A stretch of DNA of 6,930 nucleotides from JBOGHU01 sp050742255 (GTDB lineage: Bacteria; Actinomycetota; Acidimicrobiia; Acidimicrobiales; CADCSY01): positions 1 to 6,930 of the forward strand of contig JBOGHU010000130.1 in assembly GCA_050742255.1 (NCBI GenBank), given 5' to 3'. The translations under genes were made by a program, and so were the position numbers. Below the pieces are notes generated by a model that saw only the letters and a program-made list of their open reading frames with translations, ran no database searches and was not told the origin of the DNA. Of this stretch, positions 1 to 6,809 are shown piece after piece. Within the stretch, counting starts at the first letter, position 1; each line of letters begins with the position of its first letter.

Positions 1-33
1 CGTCGCCCACCGACGTCTAGTGACCGGAGAGCG

Positions 34-104
34 CCCGCCCCGCCCCCCCGCCCCCCTGCCCCCCGGGCCCCCCCCCGCCCCCCTAGCCCCCCCGGGCCGG
101 GGGG
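34..104. repeat. C-run tract (G-runs on minus strand) at the 3' end of the glycosyltransferase gene
   Basis: Between 34 and 93 there are eight cytosine runs of 3, 4, 7, 6, 6, 9, 6 and 7 bases, separated by only one to three bases. On the minus strand, which is the coding strand of the neighbouring glycosyltransferase, these are guanine runs fitting the pattern of a G-quadruplex. The gene's TAG stop (85-83) lies inside the tract. An 8-bp inverted repeat (CCCCCCGG at 59-66, CCGGGGGG at 97-104) brackets the stop and could make a hairpin in the transcript. There is no U-run, so a normal intrinsic terminator is not shown. A role in ending transcription is inference. Such runs are also prone to sequencing length errors. 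Confidence 0.6.
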
Positions 105-796
105 TGTTGGGGCAGGTGCCCGAGGAGCAGGCGCAGGCGGACCAGCCCCACGGCGGTGCGCACCGCCCGCCACGCGATGGAGGTCCTCGGGGGCCGGCGC
201 TCGTCCACCCTGACCCCGATCTCGGCCACCGCCAGGCCGGCCCGCTCGGCCCTCAGGACCAGCTCGGTGTCGAAGAGGTCGGCCCCGAAGCGGCACTGCT
301 CCACCAGGCCCAGCAGGGAGGCCCGCCGCAGGGCCTTCATGCCGTGGGTGTCCGAGACACCCAGGCTGAAGCCAAGTCGCAGCACGGTGGAGAACGCCTG
401 GGTGACCAGCCGCCGGACCCGGCGGCGGGTGTCGACGGCGCTGGCCGCTCGCTTCGAGCCGACGATCATGTCCGCTCCCGAGCCGTCGAGGATGGCCAGG
501 GCCTCGTCGAGGAAGTCGAGGTCGTGGTGGTCGACGTCGAAGTTCACCACGACGTCACCTGAGCTGGCCAGGAAGCCGGCCCGCAGCGCCGCACCGTAGT
601 CGGCCCGGCGCAGCGACAGGGACCGCACCTCCGGCAGCGTGGCGGCCAGCTGGCCCGCGATGGCGGCGGTGTCGTCGGTCGAGCCGTTCTCGACCACGAG
701 CACTTCGAAGCGGCGCGGGCGAGCCCGCAGGCCCTCGGTGACCGACCGCACCGAGGCAGCCAGGTACGCCTCCTCGTTGTACGCCGCCATGACCAC
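83..796 (-). CDS. Family 2 glycosyltransferase, polyprenyl-phosphate sugar transferase-like
   Basis: A 237-residue GT-A-fold glycosyltransferase that would move a sugar from a nucleotide sugar to an acceptor. The N-terminus has the usual first strand (MAAYNEE, residues 3-9), then ENGSTDDT (36-43) for nucleotide binding, a DxD-type metal site at D87-V-D89 in NFDVDHHD, and GSKR (113-116). Later, DTHGMKALRR (149-158) and FDTELVLRAERAGL (175-188) resemble the dolichyl/polyprenyl-phosphate mannosyltransferase group. No membrane segment is visible after the domain, so it is probably a peripheral cytoplasmic enzyme. It is divergent from the phosphomannomutase operon, which fits sugar-nucleotide use, but donor and acceptor cannot be read from the sequence. 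The start is uncertain. GTG at 796 is the first canonical codon and has no Shine-Dalgarno. The frame stays open to 865 and encodes PHVS just before the domain, which would complete the usual first beta strand, but it offers only a CTG (859-857). Confidence 0.88.
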   Translation of the reverse strand: MVMAAYNEEAYLAASVRSVTEGLRARPRRFEVLVVENGSTDDTAAIAGQLAATLPEVRSLSLRRADYGAALRAGFLASSGDVVVNFDVDHHDLDFLDEALAILDGSGADMIVGSKRAASAVDTRRRVRRLVTQAFSTVLRLGFSLGVSDTHGMKALRRASLLGLVEQCRFGADLFDTELVLRAERAGLAVAEIGVRVDERRPPRTSIAWRAVRTAVGLVRLRLLLGHLPQHPPARGG

Positions 797-811
797 GGAG
801 ACGTGTGGTGC

Positions 812-827
812 CGGCTCGGTCGAGCCG
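812..827. promoter_or_regulatory. Dyad symmetry in the glycosyltransferase/manB divergent region
   Basis: CGGCTCG (812-818) and CGAGCCG (821-827) form a perfect 7-bp inverted repeat around a 2-base centre. It lies 16 bp upstream of the annotated glycosyltransferase GTG and about 70 bp upstream of the manB box. The size suits a dimeric repressor site, or a small hairpin in the glycosyltransferase leader. No regulator is known from the sequence. In a GC-rich genome such dyads can occur by chance, and this one may lie inside an N-terminal extension of the glycosyltransferase. Confidence 0.3.
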
Positions 828-874
828 TCGTCCTCATCCGTCGTGGTGGACGCGCTCAGCTCCGATCATGCTCC

Positions 875-905
875 TCGACACGGCTGGTGGGGCGGCTACT
901 AGCCT
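875..905 (+). promoter_or_regulatory. Promoter of the manB operon, leaderless type
   Basis: A TAGCCT box (900-905) matches the actinobacterial TAnnnT -10 pattern. A TCGACA at 875-880 resembles a -35 element with a 19-base spacer. The ATG of manB begins 9 bases after the -10 box, about where transcription would start, and no Shine-Dalgarno precedes it. A leaderless mRNA is therefore likely. The same ACTAGCCT octamer lies just before two other start codons in this window. Confidence 0.55.
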
Positions 906-914
906 GGCCGCACT

Positions 915-2252
915 ATGGTGCCGCTCCACCTGATCTTCAAGGCTTACGACATTCGCGGCACCGTCCCCGACCAGCTCGACGCCGACACGTGCCGCCGCAT
1001 CGGGGCCGCCTTCGCCCGCTTCGCCGGTGCCCCCCAGGTGCTGGTGGCCCGCGACATGCGCCCCTCCGGCGCGGAGCTGTCGTCGGCCTTCGCGGAGGGG
1101 GTGGTAGGCCAGGGTGTCGACGTGGTCGACCTGGGGTTGGCGTCCACCGACCTGGTCTACTTCGCCGCCGGCCGGCTCGACGCCCCCGCCGCCATGTTCA
1201 CCGCGTCCCACAACCCGCCCGCCTACAACGGCATCAAGCTGTGCCTGGCCGGGGCCCGCCCGGTGGGCCAGGACAGCGGGCTGGCCGACATCGCGGAGAT
1301 GGCCGCCGAGGAGCTGGCACCGACGGGTGCCCCCGGCACGGTGCAGAGTCGGGACCTGCTCGGTGACTACGCCTCCCACGTGCGCTCCTTCGTCGACGCC
1401 TCGGTGCTCCGGCCCCTCAGGGTGGTCGCCGACACCGCCAACGGCATGGGGGGCCTGGTGGCGCCCCGGGTCTTCGCCGCCCTCCCCTTCGAGGTCGGCT
1501 ACCTGTACCCCGAGCTCGACGGGACCTTCCCCAACCACCCCGCCGACCCCATCCAGCCCGAGAACCTGGTCGACCTGCAGGCCCGTGTCGAAGAGGTGGG
1601 GGCCGACGTGGGGCTGGCCTTCGACGGCGACGCCGACCGGGTCTTCCTGGTCGACGAGCGCGCCCGTGCCGTCTCGGGATCGCTCACCACCGCTCTGGTC
1701 GCCGAGGGGATGCTGGTCAGGCACCCCGGAGCGGTGATCCTCCACAACCTCATCTGCTCCCGGGCTGTACCCGAGGTTATCCGGGAGGGTGGCGGGACCC
1801 CGGTGCGGACCCGCGTCGGCCACAGCTTCATCAAGGCGGTGATGGCCGAGACCGGGGCCGTCTTCGGCGGCGAGCACTCCGGCCACTACTACTTCCGTGA
1901 CAACTACCGGGCCGACTCCGGCCTGGTCGCGGCCCTGGTGGTGCTGGAGCGGCTGTCGGTCGAGGCCGTGCCTCTCTCGGAGCTGGTCGCCCCCCTCGAC
2001 CGCTACGCCTCCTCCGGGGAGCGCAACGCCGCCGTCGACGACCCGGCCGCGGTCATCGAGAAGGTGGCGGCCGCCTTCGTCGGGGCCCCCTCCGACCGCC
2101 TCGACGGCCTCACCGTCGACAGGGGCTCATGGTGGTTCAACCTCCGCCCCTCCAACACCGAGTCGGTGCTCCGGCTCAACCTGGAGGCGGCGACCCGGCA
2201 GGAGTGCGAGGCCCACACCGACGAGCTCCTGGCCCTCATCGGGGGGGCGTGA
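915..2252 (+). CDS. manB: Phosphomannomutase / phosphoglucomutase
   Basis: A 445-residue alpha-D-phosphohexomutase that interconverts mannose-6-P (or glucose-6-P) and the 1-phosphate, supplying GDP-mannose or UDP-glucose synthesis in the cytoplasm. The length is normal for bacterial PMM/PGM enzymes. All four family signatures are present in order. FKAYDIRG (8-15) is at the N-terminus. TASHNP (96-101) carries the phosphoserine S98. DGDADR (237-242) is the Mg-binding loop. GEHSGH (319-324) is the sugar-recognition loop. RPSNTE (411-416) is the phosphate-binding loop of domain 4. GEHSGH occurs in enzymes using mannose and/or glucose phosphates, so the substrate is not settled. The ATG at 915 is supported by the nearby -10 box and by the position of the KAYDIRG motif. 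The gene opens an operon with the Trm112-like and SIS genes, as in other Actinobacteria, where this position is called manB/pmmA. Confidence 0.94.
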   Translation: MVPLHLIFKAYDIRGTVPDQLDADTCRRIGAAFARFAGAPQVLVARDMRPSGAELSSAFAEGVVGQGVDVVDLGLASTDLVYFAAGRLDAPAAMFTASHNPPAYNGIKLCLAGARPVGQDSGLADIAEMAAEELAPTGAPGTVQSRDLLGDYASHVRSFVDASVLRPLRVVADTANGMGGLVAPRVFAALPFEVGYLYPELDGTFPNHPADPIQPENLVDLQARVEEVGADVGLAFDGDADRVFLVDERARAVSGSLTTALVAEGMLVRHPGAVILHNLICSRAVPEVIREGGGTPVRTRVGHSFIKAVMAETGAVFGGEHSGHYYFRDNYRADSGLVAALVVLERLSVEAVPLSELVAPLDRYASSGERNAAVDDPAAVIEKVAAAFVGAPSDRLDGLTVDRGSWWFNLRPSNTESVLRLNLEAATRQECEAHTDELLALIGGA

Positions 2253-2254
2253 CC

Positions 2255-2491
2255 GTGGCGCTGGCCCCCGAGCTCCTGGAGATCCTCGCCTGCCCCGACG
2301 ACAAGGGCCCGCTGTGGTACTTCGCCGACGAGGAGATCCTCTACAACCCCCGGCTGCGGCGTCGCTACGAGGTCACCGACGACATCCCCGTGCTGCTGGT
2401 CGATGAGGCCACCACCGTGGACCAGGCTGATCACGAGCGCCTCATGGCCAAGGCCGAGGCCGGGGGCATCGGCCCTACCTTCGGGCAGTGA
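2255..2491 (+). CDS. Trm112-like small protein (YcaR family)
   Basis: A 78-residue protein with the Trm112/UPF0434 pattern: LLEILACPDDKGPL (7-20) at the N-terminus and IPVLLVDEA (44-52) after the core. Family members are small, often zinc-binding, and in eukaryotes and archaea Trm112 activates methyltransferases. In bacteria the role is poorly known. Only the LACP cysteine (C13) remains here. The usual second cysteine is aspartate, and the later pair is replaced by ILYNPRLRRRYEV, so zinc binding is doubtful. Two starts are possible: GTG at 2249, overlapping the manB stop as GTGA, or GTG at 2255. I chose 2255 because the G-run at 2241-2247 is well spaced for it. The stop overlaps the start of the SIS gene, which implies translational coupling in one operon. 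Confidence 0.85.
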   Translation: MALAPELLEILACPDDKGPLWYFADEEILYNPRLRRRYEVTDDIPVLLVDEATTVDQADHERLMAKAEAGGIGPTFGQ

Positions 2492-3531
2492 CCGCCCTGG
2501 GCGGGGAGGTGCTCGACACCGTGGGCATGCTGCGGGCCACGGCCGGCCTCCCCGAGCAGGTGTTCGACGCCGCGGTCCGGGCCCGGGGCCTCGACGGCCT
2601 TCCCGACCGGGACCGGGTGGAGCACGTCGTGGTGATGGGCATGGGCGGCAGCGGGCTGGCCGGCGACATCCTGGTCGCCGCCGCCGGCCCGTTCCTCCCG
2701 GTGCCGGTGGTGGTGTCGAAGGGCTACGAGCTGCCCGCCTTCGTCGGGGAGACCACGCTGGTCTTCGCCGTCTCCTTCTCCGGCGACACCGAGGAGACCG
2801 TGGAGGCGGTGTCGGCGGCGGCGGTGGAGGGGGCGGCGGTGGTGGCGGTCACGGCCGGAGGCGAGCTCGGCCGCCTGGCCGAGGCGTGGGGCGCGCCGGT
2901 CGTCGAGGTCCCCCCCGAGATCCCCCAGCCCAGGGCCGGCATCGGGGCCCTGGCCATCCCCCTGCTGGTGGTCATGGAGGAGATCGGCCTCTTCCCCGGA
3001 GCCCAGCAGTGGGTCGACTTCGCCGTGGAGCAGCTGAGCCATCGCCGTGACGTGCTGGTCGGCGACGACAGCCCGGCGCGGTCCCTGGCCCGGCGCATCG
3101 GGCGCACCCTGCCGGTCATCCACGGCGGCGGCGCTCTGGGCGCGACCGCGGCCCGGCGCTGGAAGACCCAGATCAACGAGAACGCCAAGACGCCTGCGTT
3201 CTGGAACACCCACCCCGAGCTGTGCCACAACGAGGTGGCGGGATGGGGCCAGCACGGCGACCTGACCCGCCAGGTCTTCACCTTGGTGAACCTGCGCCAC
3301 GACTTCGAGCACCCCCAGGTGGCCCGGCGCTTCGAGGTGGTGGCCGACCTCCTGGAGGAGGTGGTGGGCGCGGTCGAGGAGGTGTGGGCGGCGGGGGAGG
3401 GGCATCTGGCCCAGCTCCTGGACCTGATCCTCGTCGGCGACTTCGTGTCCCTGCACCTGGCCGTCCAGGAGGGGCTCGACCCGGGACCGGTCCCCGCCAT
3501 CGACCACGTCAAGGCCGCCATCTCCTCCTAG
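2488..3531 (+). CDS. SIS-domain phosphoglucose/phosphomannose isomerase family protein
   Basis: A 347-residue protein with two sugar-isomerase (SIS) halves and the PGI/PMI C-terminal domain. It likely interconverts fructose-6-P with glucose-6-P and/or mannose-6-P in the cytoplasm. The first half has GMGGSGLAGD (51-60) and the phosphate-binding SFSGDTEET (96-104). The second half has NENAKTPAFWNTHPELCHNEVAGW spanning 230-253. It contains E231 and H247, which correspond by motif position to the catalytic Glu and His of the Pyrobaculum-type bifunctional enzyme. The C-terminus PAIDHVKAAI (336-345) also fits. The GTG start overlaps the previous stop (GTGA), which suggests coupling. A GTG at 2521 behind GGGGAGG is an alternative start, but would remove residues conserved before the PEQ motif. 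Next to the mutase it would complete a route from fructose-6-P to hexose-1-P. Actinobacterial members are often of untested activity, so the substrate is inferred. Confidence 0.88.
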   Translation: MTALGGEVLDTVGMLRATAGLPEQVFDAAVRARGLDGLPDRDRVEHVVVMGMGGSGLAGDILVAAAGPFLPVPVVVSKGYELPAFVGETTLVFAVSFSGDTEETVEAVSAAAVEGAAVVAVTAGGELGRLAEAWGAPVVEVPPEIPQPRAGIGALAIPLLVVMEEIGLFPGAQQWVDFAVEQLSHRRDVLVGDDSPARSLARRIGRTLPVIHGGGALGATAARRWKTQINENAKTPAFWNTHPELCHNEVAGWGQHGDLTRQVFTLVNLRHDFEHPQVARRFEVVADLLEEVVGAVEEVWAAGEGHLAQLLDLILVGDFVSLHLAVQEGLDPGPVPAIDHVKAAISS

Positions 3532-3536
3532 CGCCC

Positions 3537-3556
3537 GCCCCCTCCGTGTGGGGGGC
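3537..3556 (+). terminator. GC hairpin after the manB operon
   Basis: Six bases after the SIS stop codon, GCCCCC (3537-3542) pairs perfectly with GGGGGC (3551-3556) around an 8-base loop. An overlapping alternative hairpin uses CCGTG (3544-3548) and CACGG. There is no following T-run, so it would be a terminator without a U-tract, or simply a GC-rich spacer. It also sits over the region expected for the ahcY -35 element. Confidence 0.35.
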
Positions 3557-3569
3557 TCCACGGGTCGGG

Positions 3570-3604
3570 CACAATGGGCCACCACCTGCGTCGACCCCTG
3601 GGAG
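3570..3604 (+). promoter_or_regulatory. Probable ahcY promoter and ribosome-binding site
   Basis: CACAAT (3570-3575) is a plausible -10 box, which would give a leader of about 30 bases. No convincing -35 is seen. GGGAG (3600-3604) is a good Shine-Dalgarno 7 bases before the ATG at 3612, and this decides the ahcY start although the frame is open far upstream. I see no S-adenosylhomocysteine riboswitch in this 80-bp gap. Confidence 0.45.
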
Positions 3605-3611
3605 CACCACC

Positions 3612-5035
<1,424 letters not shown>

Positions 5036-5063
<28 letters not shown>

Positions 5064-5692
5064 CCCCCGCCACCGCCTCCCCGGCCGCCAGTCCCCACGG
5101 CAGCGGGCGGCAGCTCGAAGCGGCCCAGGGACACCTGCACGAGGGGCCCGATCGAGAGGGCGAACGTGACGGTCCCGATCCCCACCGAACCGCCCAGCAG
5201 CCAGCCCACGGCGAGGGCGGTGAGCTCGATCCCGGTGCGGACCCGGCGGATCGAGCCGCCCCGCCGGGCCAGCCCGGTCATGAGCCCGTCGCGGGGCCCT
5301 GGTCCCAGCCCGGTGCCGATGTACAGCCCCGACCCGACGCCCACTGCCACCACGCCCCCCGCCAGCAGGGGCACCCGCACCGCCAGCGGCACGACGTGGG
5401 GGAGGGCCCACAGGCTGCCGTCCACGACCGCCCCGACCACCACCGCGTTGACCACCGTGCCCACCCCGACCCGCTGGCGCAGCGGGACCCACAGCCCCAG
5501 CACGGCCAGGCCCACCAGGATGGTGACCGTGCCTATGGGCACGCCGCTGCGCCGGGACAGGCCCTGGTGGAGCACGTCCCACGGGCCCAGCCCCAGCTCG
5601 GCTCGGACCATGAGGGCGATGCCGACCCCCATGGTGGCCAGCCCCGACGCCAGCCGGGCGGCACGGGCGGCTGGGTGAGACAGGGAGACCAC
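5036..5692 (-). CDS. YczE/YitT-like integral membrane protein
   Basis: A 218-residue hydrophobic protein with about six membrane segments (roughly 11-30, 52-71, 78-96, 104-127, 152-170 and 172-190). It has the hallmark GLGPWDVLHQGLSRRSGVPI (34-53) of the YczE group. An internal repeat is visible: GLGPWDVLHQGLSRRSG in the first half is echoed by GLGPGPRDGLMTGLARRGG (128-146) in the second, consistent with an ancient duplication. The molecular function of the family is unknown, so I assign none beyond a membrane protein. The C-terminal tail is glycine-rich (GGRGGGGGG, 202-210), and its last codons lie antisense to the ahcY end. The GTG start at 5692 has no Shine-Dalgarno but sits 6 bases after an ACTAGCCT box, so it is probably leaderless. 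It lies 47 bp after the small membrane protein on the same strand. Confidence 0.82.
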
Positions 5693-5698
5693 CGGGGC

Positions 5699-5706
5699 AG
5701 GCTAGT
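5699..5706 (-). promoter_or_regulatory. ACTAGCCT -10 box of the YczE-like gene
   Basis: Read on the minus strand, ACTAGCCT spans 5706-5699 and contains TAGCCT, a TAnnnT-type -10 hexamer. The GTG start at 5692 follows after 6 bases, where transcription should begin. This points to a leaderless mRNA. No clear -35 is present. Instead, a 9-bp inverted repeat ends at 5708, one base short of the motif. Confidence 0.5.
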
Positions 5707-5707
5707 G

Positions 5708-5756
5708 CCGGTCTCCGGCGCCGCCTACGCGCGAAACCGCTAGGGCTGGAGACCGG
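5708..5756. repeat. 9-bp inverted repeat between the small membrane protein and the YczE-like gene
   Basis: CCGGTCTCC (5708-5716) and GGAGACCGG (5748-5756) are perfect reverse complements separated by 31 bases. One arm lies in the last codons of the small membrane protein. The other directly abuts the -10 motif of the YczE-like gene and covers the area upstream of it. It could act as a stem at the end of the upstream transcript or as a binding site controlling the downstream promoter. The sequence alone does not decide. The enclosed segment contains the palindrome GGCGCC. Confidence 0.5.
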
Positions 5757-6000
5757 ATGAGGTCGTGGCCGTGCGGCCGGTGATGCTCTGGGGAGTGTTG
5801 GAGTTGCCGAAGGCCAGGATGGCGATCGTCAGCGCCGCCAGGGCGCCCAGCACCAGGACGGTCAGCCACGCCGGGCCGGTCGAGGCCCCGGCCGTCACCT
5901 CGCCCCGGGCGGGCCCGGCCCGGGGGTCGTCGCCCTCGGGATCGGTCACGGGCTCGGCCACGGCCCCCGAGGCTACCTCAGGGGGGTGGGGCGCTGTCAC
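5740..6000 (-). CDS. Small single-pass membrane protein, unknown function
   Basis: An 86-residue protein not recognised as any named family. The N-terminal part (1-43) is rich in Pro, Ala, Glu and Asp and looks disordered. A clear hydrophobic helix follows (about 44-65, PAWLTVLVLGALAALTIAIL), then a short Ser/Thr-rich tail (66-86). With no positive residues just before the helix and none but R76 after it, orientation is unclear. The start is GTG at 6000 with a weak GAGG (6008-6005) four bases upstream. It is divergent from comF with only 24 bp between the starts, so the two promoters must overlap. It lies upstream of the YczE-like gene on the same strand. Reading-frame openness, codon usage and the helix support it as a real gene, but homology is untested. 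Confidence 0.6.
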   Translation of the reverse strand: MTAPHPPEVASGAVAEPVTDPEGDDPRAGPARGEVTAGASTGPAWLTVLVLGALAALTIAILAFGNSNTPQSITGRTATTSSGLQP

Positions 6001-6008
6001 ACCGCCTC

Positions 6009-6016
6009 ACTAGCCT
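6009..6016 (+). promoter_or_regulatory. ACTAGCCT -10 box of comF
   Basis: The octamer ends 8 bases before the GTG at 6025 and contains TAGCCT as a TAnnnT -10 hexamer. No Shine-Dalgarno lies before this start, so a leaderless transcript is the simplest reading and supports 6025 over the in-frame ATG at 5986. The box sits inside the 24-bp gap shared with the divergent small membrane protein gene. Confidence 0.5.
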
Positions 6017-6024
6017 CCGGCCCC

Positions 6025-6732
6025 GTGCTGCTGGCGGTGAGCTGCCCCATCTGTGGGGCCCTGGGGCCGGCCCCCTGCGGGGCCTGCCGGGCCCGTCTCC
6101 GGCCGGCACCGGCCCTGCCCGCCCCGCCCGGCGTCGACGCCTGCCTGGCCCTGCTCGCCTACGAGGGCCCGGGGCGGGAGCTGGTCGCCCGCCTCAAGTA
6201 CCGCAACCACCGGGCCGCCCTCCCCGGGCTGGCGGCGGCCATGGCCAGCCTGGTGGGCGGCCCCGCCCGGGTCGACGTCGTGACCTGGGTGCCCACGACG
6301 CCGGCCCGGCGGCGGGAGCGGGGGTTCGACCAGGCCGAGCTGCTGGCCCGGGCGGTGGCCCGCCAGCTCCGCCGCCCCTGCCGGCGCCTGCTGGCACGTA
6401 GCCCAGGGCCGCCCCAGACCGGCCGGGGCCGGGCCCAGCGGCACGCCGGCCCCCCGCTGTCGGCCCGCCCCCTGAGCGGTGGTCACGTGCTCCTGGTCGA
6501 CGACGTGGTGACTACGGGGGCCACCGTCACCGCCGGGGCCCGGGCCCTGCGGGCCGCCGGCGCCCACGGCGTCACCGCCCTGGTGGCGGCCCGGACCCCG
6601 CTCAGGCCAGGCGGCGGCGGCGAGCCCCGGGCACGCCGCACTACACTGCGGTGGTTGCGCTCGGGTCTGTGGTTGAAAGTCGATGCCAGTCGCAGGCGAA
6701 ACGACCCACGTAAGGCGACCGGTGGTCGCTGA
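6025..6732 (+). CDS. comF: ComF family phosphoribosyltransferase-like protein
   Basis: A 235-residue ComF/GntX-type protein. The N-terminus has a zinc-finger-like CPIC (7-10) and CGAC (18-21). LKYRNHR (57-63) and the family signature RRERGFDQAELLA (96-108) follow. The phosphoribosyltransferase loop VLLVDDVVTTGATV (155-168) carries the acidic pair D159-D160 for ribose-phosphate binding. In Bacillus and Haemophilus, ComF proteins help DNA uptake. In Actinobacteria the gene is conserved near ahcY without a proven role. The domain ends near residue 193 (ARTPL). The last 43 codons are Arg-rich, unlike the family, and 13 of them end in A or T whereas upstream codons almost never do. That tail overlaps a likely promoter and structured leader for the next gene, so it probably is not under protein-level selection. 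Confidence 0.88.
   Translation: MLLAVSCPICGALGPAPCGACRARLRPAPALPAPPGVDACLALLAYEGPGRELVARLKYRNHRAALPGLAAAMASLVGGPARVDVVTWVPTTPARRRERGFDQAELLARAVARQLRRPCRRLLARSPGPPQTGRGRAQRHAGPPLSARPLSGGHVLLVDDVVTTGATVTAGARALRAAGAHGVTALVAARTPLRPGGGGEPRARRTTLRWLRSGLWLKVDASRRRNDPRKATGGR
6642..6647 (+). promoter_or_regulatory. Possible -10 box for the 6810 gene, inside the comF tail
   Basis: TACACT fits TAnnnT and stands where codon usage in comF changes. Transcription from it would start near 6654 and give a leader of about 155 bases before the GTG at 6810. No good -35 is visible 16-19 bases upstream, so this is tentative. Confidence 0.35.
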
Positions 6733-6803
6733 GCATGGTGCGGCTTAGAGGTAAGCCCTGCCGGGCCCAGGAGGCCGATGGACGGCCCCGGCACGAGAAG
6801 GAG
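6663..6803 (+). ncRNA. Candidate structured 5' leader with several hairpins
   Basis: The segment before the 6810 gene holds several strong inverted repeats. GCGACC/GGTCGC (6715-6720 and 6724-6729) has a 3-base loop. GGCTTA/TAAGCC (6742-6747 and 6752-6757) has a GAGG loop. TGCCGGG/CCCGGCA (6759-6765 and 6787-6793) ends two bases before the Shine-Dalgarno region. Competing pairings exist: GTCGC (6689-6693) with GCGAC (6715-6719), and GTGC (6738-6741) with GCAC (6791-6794). GGGTC (6663-6667) can pair with GACCC (6703-6707). Competing stems next to a ribosome-binding site are what a regulatory leader or riboswitch would show. I could not match it to a known class, so ligand and mechanism are unknown. 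Confidence 0.4.
6796..6803 (+). promoter_or_regulatory. Strong Shine-Dalgarno of the 6810 gene
   Basis: AGAAGGAG is close to the perfect anti-16S complement and stands 6 bases before GTG at 6810. It is among the strongest ribosome-binding sites in the window, where most genes are leaderless or coupled. It lies immediately after the last hairpin of the candidate leader. Confidence 0.75.
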
Positions 6804-6809
6804 CCAAGC

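Noticed and set aside
3..20. Possible C-terminus (SPTDV then TAG) of an upstream plus-strand gene
   Set aside because: Only five codons are visible and any frame could show this. It cannot be supported.
20..562. Plus-strand open frame over the glycosyltransferase
   Set aside because: It starts in the C-runs, is Pro/Gly-rich with no motif, and lies antisense to a clear GT2 domain.
834..1886. 350-residue minus-strand frame antisense to manB
   Set aside because: The sense frame carries all mutase signatures. The antisense product is low-complexity.
2796..2850. Run of GGC/GCG-type repeats resembling a microsatellite
   Set aside because: It encodes the Val/Ala-rich segment of the SIS domain in frame with normal codons, so it is coding bias rather than a repeat element.
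3532..3611. S-adenosylhomocysteine riboswitch before ahcY
   Set aside because: The gap is only 80 bases and shows neither the conserved SAH-aptamer sequence nor its pseudoknot pattern, only a GC hairpin.
6654..6809. Known riboswitch classes (c-di-GMP-I, c-di-AMP/ydaO, cobalamin, SAM, TPP, ZTP) for the leader
   Set aside because: ACGTAAGGCGACCGG faintly recalls the c-di-GMP-I core, but the GGGCAAACC half and the tetraloop helix are missing. The ydaO, cobalamin and other cores are absent. Left as unassigned.
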